From Gammaproteobacteria bacterium UBA7310 (GTDB lineage Bacteria > Pseudomonadota > Gammaproteobacteria > Pseudomonadales > Ketobacteraceae), in NCBI GenBank assembly GCA_002471665.1, contig DKQK01000060.1, forward strand, positions 1 through 13,570: 13,570 nt of DNA, given 5' to 3'. The position numbers and the translations under genes are program-made. Below, piece by piece: positions 6,585-13,570 of this stretch (positions are counted from its first letter, which is position 1; the number at the start of each line of letters is the position of its first letter). The notes under the pieces are model-generated. The model was not told where the DNA came from, did no database searches, and worked only from the letters and a program-made list of their open reading frames with translations.

Positions 6585-7031
6585 ATGAAGTTTATCTATA
6601 CACTACTATTCATTTGCTGCTTTTACCTCACCAATGCGAGTGCAAGTGACCTTTTGCCCAAAAAGATCACGGTCTATAAAAACCCTGAATGCGGCTGTTG
6701 CGTAAAATGGGTAGAGTATCTGGAAGATTATGGTTATGAGGTTAATCAACACAATGTTCGCGATGTCTACGAAATCAAACGAAAGCTGGGCGTGCCCCTG
6801 GAACTCTCTGCATGCCATACAGCGGTGATTGATAACTATATCGTCGAGGGGCACATAACCCATCGTGACATCAAACGACTGTTGCTTTTCAGGCCCGATG
6901 TCAAGGGAATCGCGGTTCCGGGAATGCCCATAGGTACACCGGGCATGGAAAGGGGCGATAAAAAGGAACCCTACAAAGTATTCTCATTTGACGAGAAAGG
7001 CGATGTAAAAGTATTTGTTGATCATCCTTAG
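6585..7031 (+). CDS. Periplasmic DUF411 metal-binding protein
   Basis: This 148-residue exported protein has a signal peptide (residues 1-20, ending NASA before S21). The mature protein carries the DUF411 signatures: VYKNPECGCCVKW (C36, C38, C39), LSACHTAVIDNYIVEGH (C77, H78, H90), and VKGIAVPGMPIGTPGME (M114, M121). The Cys/His/Met ligands suggest binding of a soft metal in the periplasm; DUF411 genes are common in copper, silver and cadmium resistance clusters, but the biochemical role is not settled. GGAGAG (6571-6576) is eight bases before the ATG. It follows lspA by 31 bases and is probably the last gene of the cadR-controlled operon. Its base composition looks more AT-rich than the czc genes that follow. 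Confidence 0.88.
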   Translation: MKFIYTLLFICCFYLTNASASDLLPKKITVYKNPECGCCVKWVEYLEDYGYEVNQHNVRDVYEIKRKLGVPLELSACHTAVIDNYIVEGHITHRDIKRLLLFRPDVKGIAVPGMPIGTPGMERGDKKEPYKVFSFDEKGDVKVFVDHP

Positions 7032-7187
7032 CTGGTTGATGTTAAAGGATATATGCCATATTCAATAGAGTTAAGCGCGCTGAAGCGAGCGATGATAGAA
7101 GGCTATGGAACTTCGCGAAAATTTGATAGTCTATGGCTCGCTGTACTTAAAACCGAAACCCTTAACGAGAAGAAGCCAGCCCGACTC
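7032..7187 (+). promoter_or_regulatory. Gap before the czc module, possible structured leader
   Basis: No confident gene. The frame of the next gene stays open back to ATG 7053, but that start has AAGGA (7045-7049) only three bases away and would bury the signal peptide. The stretch holds a separated inverted repeat AGCGAGC (7084-7090) and GCTCGCT (7136-7142), with ATAG (7095-7098) and CTAT (7131-7134) also able to pair inside it, a TTCGCGAA palindrome (7112-7119) and a weak promoter-like TTGATA (7123-7128). A promoter for the czc genes could lie here; no MerR-type dyad with a long spacer is seen. Confidence 0.3.
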
Positions 7188-7547
7188 ATGATCCGCCGCG
7201 CCATTTCATACCTATTGATCACCCTGATTGCGCTGCAGTCAGTGGTCGCCATGGCGGACGCTCACCAGCTTCATCAAACCGGGACAGAACACCTGGAATT
7301 CGAACATTCACATCAGCCCGGTGATACCGAAAGCGACAAGCAGCTCAGCAAACAGGCATCCGAAAAATCGGGCCAGCCTTTGTACGACTGCCACCATTGC
7401 TGCCATTGCCACGGCCATGGCTCCATGGTTTTAGCCGTAGCAGCTTCACAGCTGACCGCTTTGTTTTCAGGTCACCAGAAAGTTCCCTACCGCGCCAACC
7501 TCACCATGGGTATTCCCCCGACGCTATTTCGCCCTCCGATCGCCTGA
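7188..7547 (+). CDS. Small exported His/Cys-rich protein (CzcI-like position)
   Basis: A 119-residue protein starting MIRRAISYLLITLIALQS, a clear Sec signal peptide ending near MADA (residue 25). The mature part has scattered histidines (residues 26-42) and a striking cluster DCHHCCHCHGHG at 67-78, with four Cys and four His. A moderately hydrophobic segment (80-94) and a Pro-rich tail ending FRPPIA follow. Position upstream of czcCBA and the small His-rich exported design recall CzcI and CopL-like proteins, which modulate metal resistance, but I do not recognise the family with certainty. Its likely role is periplasmic metal binding or sensing. ATG 7188 is chosen for the signal peptide; the only purine-rich site is GAGAAGAAG (7167-7175), rather far upstream, and ATG 7053 would give 164 residues. 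Confidence 0.65.
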   Translation: MIRRAISYLLITLIALQSVVAMADAHQLHQTGTEHLEFEHSHQPGDTESDKQLSKQASEKSGQPLYDCHHCCHCHGHGSMVLAVAASQLTALFSGHQKVPYRANLTMGIPPTLFRPPIA

Positions 7548-7596
7548 TGGTGCTGTAAAAGCATGTCATCAGGCGCTGTAGCCGTTGGTTACAGCG
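7541..7596 (+). promoter_or_regulatory. Two overlapping, mutually exclusive hairpins before the czc genes
   Basis: Hairpin 1 pairs CGCCTGATG (7541-7549) with CATCAGGCG (7567-7575), with an inner TGCT/AGCA stem (7551-7554, 7560-7563). Hairpin 2 pairs CGCTGTA (7574-7580) with TACAGCG (7590-7596) around a 9-base loop. They share bases 7574-7575, so they cannot both form completely. Hairpin 1 includes the stop codon of the His/Cys-rich gene (7545-7547). No T-run follows either, so a simple intrinsic terminator is unlikely. Possible roles are an RNA switch, a processing site or an mRNA stabiliser. Confidence 0.5.
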
Positions 7597-7628
7597 GAAC
7601 AAGGTAGTTAATTTTAGGGTGAAACACC

Positions 7629-8057
7629 ATGAAACCTATCATTATTGGGCTCGCCTTGAGCCTTACGTACATCAATGCGGCTCAGGCAGGGAATCTCTTG
7701 CCTGAAATTGAGATCGTCAACACCGACAATCAACGCTGGCACTTTCGCCAGGTTCTCGTGAACCATATCGGCACGGAGTTAACCGTCTCAGGGCGACTGA
7801 ATGCGTCGACTCGATACGGCCTCCCTCACGGTCATGTGGATATTGCCGCCTGGTCCGCTGATAACACCTTGATCGCGGAAACAACCACCGATTACTCGCC
7901 GCGTCTTCTTACCAAGCGAGCATCCCAAAAAGGTGGCGTGCGATTTTCTGCGAAGTTCCCCCCGCTGCCGGCGGATGCGCGGATAAAGGTGGCCTTTCAC
8001 CGGGATGAACCCCAAAAACCACAGAATCCGGTGCACGATCAAACCGTTGCACGCTGA
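7629..8057 (+). CDS. Unrecognised exported protein, 142 residues
   Basis: I do not recognise the family. A signal peptide covers residues 1-20 (ending AAQA before G21). The mature part has no cysteine and looks beta-rich, with alternating stretches such as ELTVSGRL and GGVRFSAKF, then PPLPADARIKVAFHRDE and a Pro/Gln/His tail. HGHVDIAAW (residues 67-75) could bind metal weakly. The pattern VxGRL...HGHV...DxxLI...FxAxxPxLPxxAxIxVAFH suggests an Ig-like or similar sandwich, but this is inference. AGGGTG (7615-7620) is eight bases before the ATG. It lies between the His/Cys-rich protein and CzcC, 14 bases from the latter, so it probably is a periplasmic accessory part of this Czc efflux system. 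Confidence 0.75.
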   Translation: MKPIIIGLALSLTYINAAQAGNLLPEIEIVNTDNQRWHFRQVLVNHIGTELTVSGRLNASTRYGLPHGHVDIAAWSADNTLIAETTTDYSPRLLTKRASQKGGVRFSAKFPPLPADARIKVAFHRDEPQKPQNPVHDQTVAR

Positions 8058-8071
8058 ATTTCAGGAGCATC

Positions 8072-9313
8072 ATGATGAAACGAAGTTACTGGCCCGGACG
8101 GGCTTTACTGGGCATGGCTGTGCTTTTCCTGCCCGTGCTTGGATATGCGGAAGTCTCCAGTTGGAACACCTGGTTGGCATCCCAGGTTCAACAACACCCC
8201 GATGTGCGCGCTGCCCGCGAGCAATTGCTGGGTTCTAACGCCAGCGCCGAAGCAGCAGAGCAGCCACTCTACAATCCGGAACTTTCCACCGAGCTGGAAC
8301 GCAGCGGCGAGGAAGACAACTATCAAGTTGGCGTTCAACAGACCATTGACTGGTGGGACAGACGCGGCGCACGGCAGCATCAATCGGGCTTTATGCGAAT
8401 TGCCGCCCAAGCACAATATCAGCAACAGGTGCTAAACCACACTGCCCAGGCAATTGCTGCCCTGGTGGAGTGGGATGCCGCCAAGCGCGCTGCGTCTATT
8501 GCACAATCGCAACAGCAGCAACTTAACACCTTGCTCGGACTGTTGGAGAAGCGGCAGCGGGCAGGTGATCTGGGCAGCATTGATGCCGAACTCACCTTTC
8601 TGTCCCTGTCGCAACTGTTGGCCCAGGTCGCGGAGGTAGAAGCGACGTTGCAAAAAGCAGAGAGCAAAGTTCATGAGTTGCTCCCGGAATGGTCCCCGGA
8701 AAGGGGTGCAGTCCCCGATAGCTTCTGGCCTTCTCAGCCCGACTCGACGACAGATCAGGAGCTGCTGAAGCACCCGGCCATTGCCAGTGCCCATGCCCGC
8801 TGGCAGTCGCTTAAGGAAGAAGCCAAAGTGGCAAGGCGCACTGCTCGGGCGGAGCCCACGGTAGGGCTCAATGCCGGTCGTGATGAAGGCGAAAGCGTTG
8901 TGGGGCTAACGCTCTCCATCCCGCTGAATGTGCGCAACAATTTCAGCGCAGAGACTCGTGCCGCCGAGCAGGCAGCACTGGAGGCTGAAGCTCGATTCCA
9001 ATCTACTTACCGCAAACAACGTTTCGACTGGAGTGCCGCCCACGCGGCCTGGCAGCGCTATGAACAACAATACCGCCGCTGGCAAACGGTGGCTCAGGGT
9101 CGGGTCGAGAACAGCGCCGAACTGCTGCAACGGCAATGGCGCACGGGTGATCTGTCCACCACTGATTATCTGCTGGCCTTGAATCAACGCGCCGAAAGCC
9201 TGCTGGCAGGCATTGAGCTGGAAAAACAAACCCGGCTCGCGCTCACTGATGTACTTCAGCAATCGGGCCGCCTGATCAGCGCAACAAAGCCATCGACAGC
9301 GTCAACGAATTAA
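8072..9313 (+). CDS. czcC: Outer-membrane factor CzcC of the RND efflux pump
   Basis: A 413-residue TolC-family outer-membrane efflux protein, close to the length of CzcC. A signal peptide runs to about residue 26 (VLGYA before E27) and has no lipobox cysteine. The mature protein consists of two long alpha-helical, Ala/Gln/Glu-rich halves (about 35-205 and 235-405). Each half has the OEP-type features, including NPELSTELERSG early in the first half and the TGDLSTTDYLLALNQRAES block near the end. It forms the channel through which CzcA and CzcB send cations out of the cell. AGGAG (8063-8067) suits ATG 8075 (7 bases) slightly better than ATG 8072 (4 bases). czcB follows after only a few bases, which shows a czcCBA operon. 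Confidence 0.92.
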   Translation: MMKRSYWPGRALLGMAVLFLPVLGYAEVSSWNTWLASQVQQHPDVRAAREQLLGSNASAEAAEQPLYNPELSTELERSGEEDNYQVGVQQTIDWWDRRGARQHQSGFMRIAAQAQYQQQVLNHTAQAIAALVEWDAAKRAASIAQSQQQQLNTLLGLLEKRQRAGDLGSIDAELTFLSLSQLLAQVAEVEATLQKAESKVHELLPEWSPERGAVPDSFWPSQPDSTTDQELLKHPAIASAHARWQSLKEEAKVARRTARAEPTVGLNAGRDEGESVVGLTLSIPLNVRNNFSAETRAAEQAALEAEARFQSTYRKQRFDWSAAHAAWQRYEQQYRRWQTVAQGRVENSAELLQRQWRTGDLSTTDYLLALNQRAESLLAGIELEKQTRLALTDVLQQSGRLISATKPSTASTN

Positions 9314-9328
9314 ACAGGAATGAGAAAC

Positions 9329-10672
9329 ATGAATAAAACACTGGTAGCCATTTTGATTGCGTGGCTTGCGACCGCTAACGCAAGCCACGCCAAAGAATCT
9401 GAGTCTAAGCATGCGCGTGAGCATGGGCAGGAAAAAGCGACAACAGCGGCCCCCCATAGCGAACACGATAATCATGAAGAGCATGATGCGCATCAGCCTG
9501 ACACCGAGCACGGCCACGCAGATCACGGCGATGAAGATCATGACGAACACAGCGCCCACGACGAGCACAATTCCGAATCAGAACACGGGCATGAAGAGCA
9601 CAGCGAGGGCGCACATGGTGAGCACGATAATCATGGTGGGCATGGAGGTCACGAAGAAGCTGCTTCCGCGTCACTGGACCCGGCACAAATGACCTTGGCC
9701 GATATTCAGGTAATCCCACTGACTCCCAGAAAGGTTGATTATCAGCTTTACGCACCCGGGGAGATACTGTCCAACGGTTACACCAGTTACCGGGTATCGC
9801 CCCGGGTGCCCTCCGTGGTGCTGCACCGCCATGTCGCCCTGGGCGATCACGTCGAACAGGGTCAGCCGCTGGTTACTCTGTTCAGTGAAGCAGTGGCGCA
9901 AGCACAGGCCAATTACCGCACGGCCTGGCCCGAATGGCAGAGAGTACAGGAGCTTGGGCGCAAAACCGTGGGTGAACAGCGTTATATTGCTGCCAAAACC
10001 AACCTGGAGGCGGCCCGGGCAACGCTGTTAGCCTATGGCCTGTCCACCGCAGACCTGCAACCACTAGTAGCGTCACAGCAATCCCTGGCCTTGGGGGAAT
10101 ATACCTTGCGTGCCCAAATCGACGGTGCGGTGCTGAGCGATGCTTTCGAGCAGGGGCAACGGATTGAGGCGGGCGAACCTTTGATTGCGCTGGCCAATGA
10201 AAAGCAGCTCTGGGTAGAAGCTCATCTGCCCGCCAATCTGTCCCTGAGTCTGGGCGAGGGGACGCCAGCGGAAGTCGTGACAGGTGATGTGCGCGTTAAA
10301 GCGTCGGTCACTCAGGAGGCACACACCATCGATCCCATCACCCGTACCCGTACCGTGCGCCTGTTGGTCAATAATCCGGAACATCGCCTGCACCCGGGCC
10401 AGTTCGCCGAGGTGTATTTCCGATTCCAGACTAAAAGACCCGTGCTAGCGGTACCCGAAACCGCACTGATGCGCGGAGCGGACGGAGATTGGACGGTGTT
10501 CGTGGAAGACCAACCCGGCGAGTTCCAGCCAGTGGAGGTGGAGTTGGGTCGAGCACTCGGGCCGCTACGTGAAATTAGCGGTGTCGGTCCGGGGGCGCGT
10601 ATTGTCACACAGGGCGCTTTCTTTGTTGCCTCCCAGATCGCCAAGGGCGGTTTTGATCCCCACAACCACTAA
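9329..10672 (+). CDS. czcB: Periplasmic adaptor CzcB with a long His-rich N-terminus
   Basis: A 447-residue membrane fusion protein of the RND efflux complex, linking CzcA to CzcC. The signal peptide is residues 1-21 (ASHA before K22). Residues 28-108 are extremely rich in His, Asp and Glu, with 22 histidines, forming a flexible metal-binding region. The adaptor fold follows: a barrel-sandwich start (YQLYAPGEILSNGYTSYRVSPR), a helical hairpin with AQAQANYRTAWPEWQRVQEL (about 190-240), the second lipoyl half (GEYTLRAQIDGAVL), and beta-barrel and membrane-proximal domains to the end. ATG 9329 is preferred because AGGA (9316-9319) lies nine bases before it but directly abuts ATG 9320. czcA follows after 15 bases. 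The family hands periplasmic Co, Zn or Cd to the pump. Confidence 0.93.
   Translation: MNKTLVAILIAWLATANASHAKESESKHAREHGQEKATTAAPHSEHDNHEEHDAHQPDTEHGHADHGDEDHDEHSAHDEHNSESEHGHEEHSEGAHGEHDNHGGHGGHEEAASASLDPAQMTLADIQVIPLTPRKVDYQLYAPGEILSNGYTSYRVSPRVPSVVLHRHVALGDHVEQGQPLVTLFSEAVAQAQANYRTAWPEWQRVQELGRKTVGEQRYIAAKTNLEAARATLLAYGLSTADLQPLVASQQSLALGEYTLRAQIDGAVLSDAFEQGQRIEAGEPLIALANEKQLWVEAHLPANLSLSLGEGTPAEVVTGDVRVKASVTQEAHTIDPITRTRTVRLLVNNPEHRLHPGQFAEVYFRFQTKRPVLAVPETALMRGADGDWTVFVEDQPGEFQPVEVELGRALGPLREISGVGPGARIVTQGAFFVASQIAKGGFDPHNH
9461..9635 (+). repeat. Internal repeat in the His-rich part of czcB
   Basis: GAACACGATAATCATG at 9461-9476 recurs at 9620-9635 with a single change (GAG for GAA), encoding EHDNH twice. 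The stretch between is made of many imperfect His-Asp/Glu codon runs, so the region may expand or shrink by slippage or recombination. Confidence 0.7.
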
Positions 10673-10687
10673 GCAGTAGGAGACCCC

Positions 10688-13570
10688 ATGTTTAACCGAA
10701 TTATCGATTGGGCGGTCATCAACCGGTTGCTGGTGGTGATAGCCCTGATCACATTAACGGTCAGTGCCGTTTTTATTATTCCCAAACTGAATCTGGATGC
10801 CTTTCCGGATGTCACCAACGTGCAGGTATCTGTCAATACCGAAGCACCGGGGCTGGCTGCCGAAGAGGTGGAACAGCTTATTACCTACCCCATCGAGGCT
10901 GTGATGTACGCCCTCCCGGATGTGGAAGAGGTGCGTTCCATCTCCAAAACCGGCCTGTCCGGCGTCACCGTAGTCTTTAAAGAAGGCACGGATATCTATT
11001 TTGCCCGGCAACTGGTCTTTGAACGGCTTCAGGCTGCCAGGGAGCTGATCCCAGATGGCGTCGGCACGCCGGAAATGGGCCCGAATACTTCCGGCCTGGG
11101 TCAGGTCTATCAGTATCTGCTGGTGGCCGAACCCGATGCCGGTTTCGATGCCATGGCATTGCGCAGTTTGAACGACTGGGTGGTGAAGCTGCTATTGATC
11201 CCGGCCGAGGGCGTGACCGATGTGCTATCGTTCGGCGGTGAAGTGCGCCAATACCAGGTAAACCTGAACCCCTCCCGGCTGTTGGCCTACGAGCTGACCC
11301 AGGATGACATCATGTCGGCGCTGGCGCGTAACAATACCAACGTTGGCGGCTGGTATATGAACCGGGGCCAGGAGCAACTGGTGATCAGGGGTACCGGCTG
11401 GCTGGATCATGGTGAACAGGGATTGGAGCAAATCCGCCAGGTACCGTTGAAAACGGTAGATGGCACCACGGTTACTGTGTCCGATGTGGCGCAAGTGGCA
11501 TTGGGTAGTGAAATCCGCCAGGGTGCGGTGACCATGTCTCGAAAGAATGCCGACGGCAATGTGGAAAATCTTGGTGAGATTGTGTCCGGCATCGTGCTCA
11601 AGCGCATGGGGGCCAACACTAAGGCCACAATAGACGCTGTTAAAACCCGCACCGAACGGATTAATCAGGCGCTACCGGCAGGCGTGAAATTTGAAGCCTA
11701 TTATGATCAAGCGGATTTAGTCAGTAAGGCCGTGCAGACGGTAGTTAATGCCCTGTTGCTGGCGTTTGTATTTATTGTTGTCATCCTCGCGCTGTTCCTG
11801 ATGAATCTGCGTGCCACCTTTCTGGTGTTGATGTCTATCCCGATTTCCATTGGCATTGCCCTGATGGTGATGTCTTGGTTTGGGTTGTCGGCCAATCTGA
11901 TGTCGCTGGGGGGGATCGCGGTCGCCATCGGTATGTTGGTAGATGGCTCAGTGGTGATGGTGGAGAATATGTTTAAACATCTGACGCATCCGGATGCTGA
12001 GCATGATACCCACAGACAATCGCGGGTGGATTCCGATGACGAAGACCCTGTTGATGTGGGCCACGACCGCCATGGTATTGCCTTGCGCCTGCAGGAAGCC
12101 GGTAAGGAAGTCGCGCGCCCTATCTTTTTTGCTACGGCCATTATTCTGGTTGTCTTCATGCCGCTGTTCAGCTTTGAGGGTGTCGAAGCCAAACTGTTTC
12201 AGCCCATGGCCATCAGCATCATGCTGGCTATGCTCTCGGCGGTGTTAGTGGCCTTGATCATCGTACCTGCACTGGCCACCTACCTCTTTCGCAAGGGTGT
12301 GCGTCAACGCGAGAGCTTTGTATTGAAGCCGCTCGATAGGCTCTATCGTAAAGGTTTATCCTGGGCTATGGGGCACAGCAAAGTGGTGGTGGGTGTTGCT
12401 GCCGTTATGGTGGTGGCGGCCGCGCTGGTTTTGCCCCGACTGGGTACAGAGTTCGTGCCCGAGCTGGAGGAAGGCACCATTAACCTGCGCGTCACCCTGG
12501 CACCTTCTTCCAGTCTGGATACCGCGCTGGAAGTGGCCCCCAAGCTGGAGGCCATGTTGATGGAGTTCCCGGAGGTGACTTACGCGCTGTCGCGCATTGG
12601 CCGGGCTGAAATCGGCGGCGATCCTGAGCCAGTGAATAACATCGAGATTTATATTGGCCTTAAGCCGGTGCCGGAATGGACCAGTGCAGACAACCGTTAT
12701 GAACTCCAGTCATTGATGGAGCAGAAACTGGAGCAACACCCGGGCTTACTGTTCAACTTCTCGCAACCCATCGCAACCCGTGTGGACGAGTTGCTCTCGG
12801 GTGTCAAAGCGCAGCTGGCCATCAAACTGTTTGGTCCCGATCTTGCCGTGCTGGCCGAAAAGGGCCAGGCTATTGAGGCCGTGGTGAAGGACATCGAAGG
12901 TGCCCGGGATGTGGCGATGGAGCAGATCACCGGCGAATCTCAACTGGTGGTGAAACCGGATCGAAGGGCCTTGTCCCGTTACGGTCTGGCCGTGGGTGAC
13001 GTGATGGAGCTGGTGCGAAAAGGATTGGGTGGAGCCAGTGCCGGTCAGATCATCAATGGCAACGAGCGATACGACATCTACGTGCGACTGGCCGAGCGGT
13101 TTCGCAAAGACCGTGAAACCATTGCCGACCTGAGGTTACAGGCGCCCAGCGGGGCCTGGGTGCGTCTTGGCGACGTTGCCGAAGTGAGTATTACATCCGG
13201 CCCACCGCAGGTACGTCGTGATGACGTTCAGCGTCGGGTGGTGATTCAGGCCAATGTTCAGGGACGGGACATGGGCAGCGTGGTTGCCGATATTCGTCAG
13301 GCGATTGCGGAGCAAGTGGATCTGCCCACCGGCTATTCCATCGATATCGGTGGCCAGTTTGAAAACCAGCAGCGAGCGCAAAAGCGTTTATCACTGGTGG
13401 TGCCGGTTTCGCTGGGATTAATTGCCTTATTGCTTTATTTTGCCTTTGCCTCGGTTGGCCAGGCCATGCTGATTCTGGTGAATGTCCCGCTGGCGGTGAT
13501 TGGCGGGGTGTTTTCACTCTGGATTTCCGGTCAGTATTTGTCGGTGCCCAGCTCAGTGGGCTTCATCACC
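10688..13570 (+). CDS. czcA: CzcA-like RND heavy-metal efflux pump (right-truncated)
   Basis: Frame open from ATG 10688 to the window end, 961 codons with no stop; the family has about 1030-1070 residues. This is the proton-driven inner-membrane pump of the CzcCBA complex. TM1 is at about 13-31, followed by the family's LNLDAFPDVTNVQV; the first porter domain follows. TM2-TM6 lie at about 345-530, with PIFFATAIILVVFMPLF in the TM5 region. The second porter domain starts near FVPELEEGTINL, and the window ends in TM8-TM9. TM4 reads AIGMLVDGSVVMVEN: D419 and E426 match D408 and E415 of C. metallidurans CzcA, but its D402 is Ala (A413). An acidic/His-rich cytoplasmic loop spans about 431-463. Metal range is likely divalent cations, not monovalent Cu/Ag, but the exact HME subgroup is uncertain. 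AGTAGGAG (10675-10682) precedes the ATG. Confidence 0.93.
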   Translation, partial: MFNRIIDWAVINRLLVVIALITLTVSAVFIIPKLNLDAFPDVTNVQVSVNTEAPGLAAEEVEQLITYPIEAVMYALPDVEEVRSISKTGLSGVTVVFKEGTDIYFARQLVFERLQAARELIPDGVGTPEMGPNTSGLGQVYQYLLVAEPDAGFDAMALRSLNDWVVKLLLIPAEGVTDVLSFGGEVRQYQVNLNPSRLLAYELTQDDIMSALARNNTNVGGWYMNRGQEQLVIRGTGWLDHGEQGLEQIRQVPLKTVDGTTVTVSDVAQVALGSEIRQGAVTMSRKNADGNVENLGEIVSGIVLKRMGANTKATIDAVKTRTERINQALPAGVKFEAYYDQADLVSKAVQTVVNALLLAFVFIVVILALFLMNLRATFLVLMSIPISIGIALMVMSWFGLSANLMSLGGIAVAIGMLVDGSVVMVENMFKHLTHPDAEHDTHRQSRVDSDDEDPVDVGHDRHGIALRLQEAGKEVARPIFFATAIILVVFMPLFSFEGVEAKLFQPMAISIMLAMLSAVLVALIIVPALATYLFRKGVRQRESFVLKPLDRLYRKGLSWAMGHSKVVVGVAAVMVVAAALVLPRLGTEFVPELEEGTINLRVTLAPSSSLDTALEVAPKLEAMLMEFPEVTYALSRIGRAEIGGDPEPVNNIEIYIGLKPVPEWTSADNRYELQSLMEQKLEQHPGLLFNFSQPIATRVDELLSGVKAQLAIKLFGPDLAVLAEKGQAIEAVVKDIEGARDVAMEQITGESQLVVKPDRRALSRYGLAVGDVMELVRKGLGGASAGQIINGNERYDIYVRLAERFRKDRETIADLRLQAPSGAWVRLGDVAEVSITSGPPQVRRDDVQRRVVIQANVQGRDMGSVVADIRQAIAEQVDLPTGYSIDIGGQFENQQRAQKRLSLVVPVSLGLIALLLYFAFASVGQAMLILVNVPLAVIGGVFSLWISGQYLSVPSSVGFIT

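Noticed and set aside
7053..7187. N-terminal extension of the His/Cys-rich protein from ATG 7053
   Set aside because: The ribosome-binding site is only three bases from this ATG, and the extension would place about 45 hydrophilic residues before a clear signal peptide at 7188.
9405..9755. Minus-strand frame rich in Arg/His opposite the His-rich part of czcB
   Set aside because: Its biased composition is the direct result of the repetitive His/Asp/Glu codons on the + strand.
1..13570. CRISPR array, tRNA, rRNA or insertion sequence
   Set aside because: No regularly spaced repeats, cloverleaf-like sequence, rRNA motifs or transposase-like protein were seen on reading the window.

Overview
The window is a heavy-metal resistance island from a Gram-negative bacterium, most likely a gammaproteobacterium. 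Periplasmic MerP, the Tn21/Tn501-like merTPFCA gene set, signal peptidase II and a tripartite CzcCBA pump all require an inner membrane, periplasm and outer membrane. The closest genus cannot be fixed from sequence reading alone. Every confident gene but one is on the + strand. The exception is the MerR-family regulator at 4680-5072.

Layout. (1) 1-702 is the 3' end of a DUF4143-type ATPase gene, unrelated to metals, whose stop codon overlaps the merR start. (2) 699-4286 is a mercury operon, merR-(promoter/operator)-merT-merP-merF-merC-merA. MerR senses Hg(II). MerP binds Hg(II) in the periplasm, the membrane proteins MerT, MerF and MerC bring it in, and MerA reduces it to volatile Hg(0). merR points the same way as the operon and the operator lies between merR and merT. 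(3) 4287-4679 is mostly non-coding and holds a short ORF whose last residues look like the N-terminus of MerD, a likely remnant. (4) 4680-7031 is a Cd/Pb-type module: divergent cadR/pbrR, a near-textbook palindromic operator, a CDF-type cation transporter with an N-terminal HMA-like domain, an accessory lspA and a periplasmic DUF411 protein. (5) 7188-13570 is a CzcCBA-type RND efflux module. It is preceded by a small His/Cys-rich exported protein (CzcI-like position) and an unrecognised periplasmic protein. The CzcA gene runs off the right edge with 961 codons present.

Logic of the island: Hg is imported and reduced by mer, while divalent cations are moved from cytoplasm to periplasm by the CDF protein and from there out of the cell by CzcCBA. 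DUF411, the His/Cys-rich protein and the His-rich CzcB N-terminus would bind metal in the periplasm. No regulator for the czc part is visible; it may depend on read-through from the cadR-controlled promoter or on an unseen promoter.

Nothing here is a clearly new system. The points most worth a second look are two overlapping, mutually exclusive hairpins at the end of the CzcI-like gene (7541-7596), the unrecognised exported protein at 7629-8057, extra or missing cysteines in MerA and MerF, the merD remnant, and a CzcA that lacks the first TM4 aspartate of classical CzcA and carries an acidic/His-rich cytoplasmic loop.
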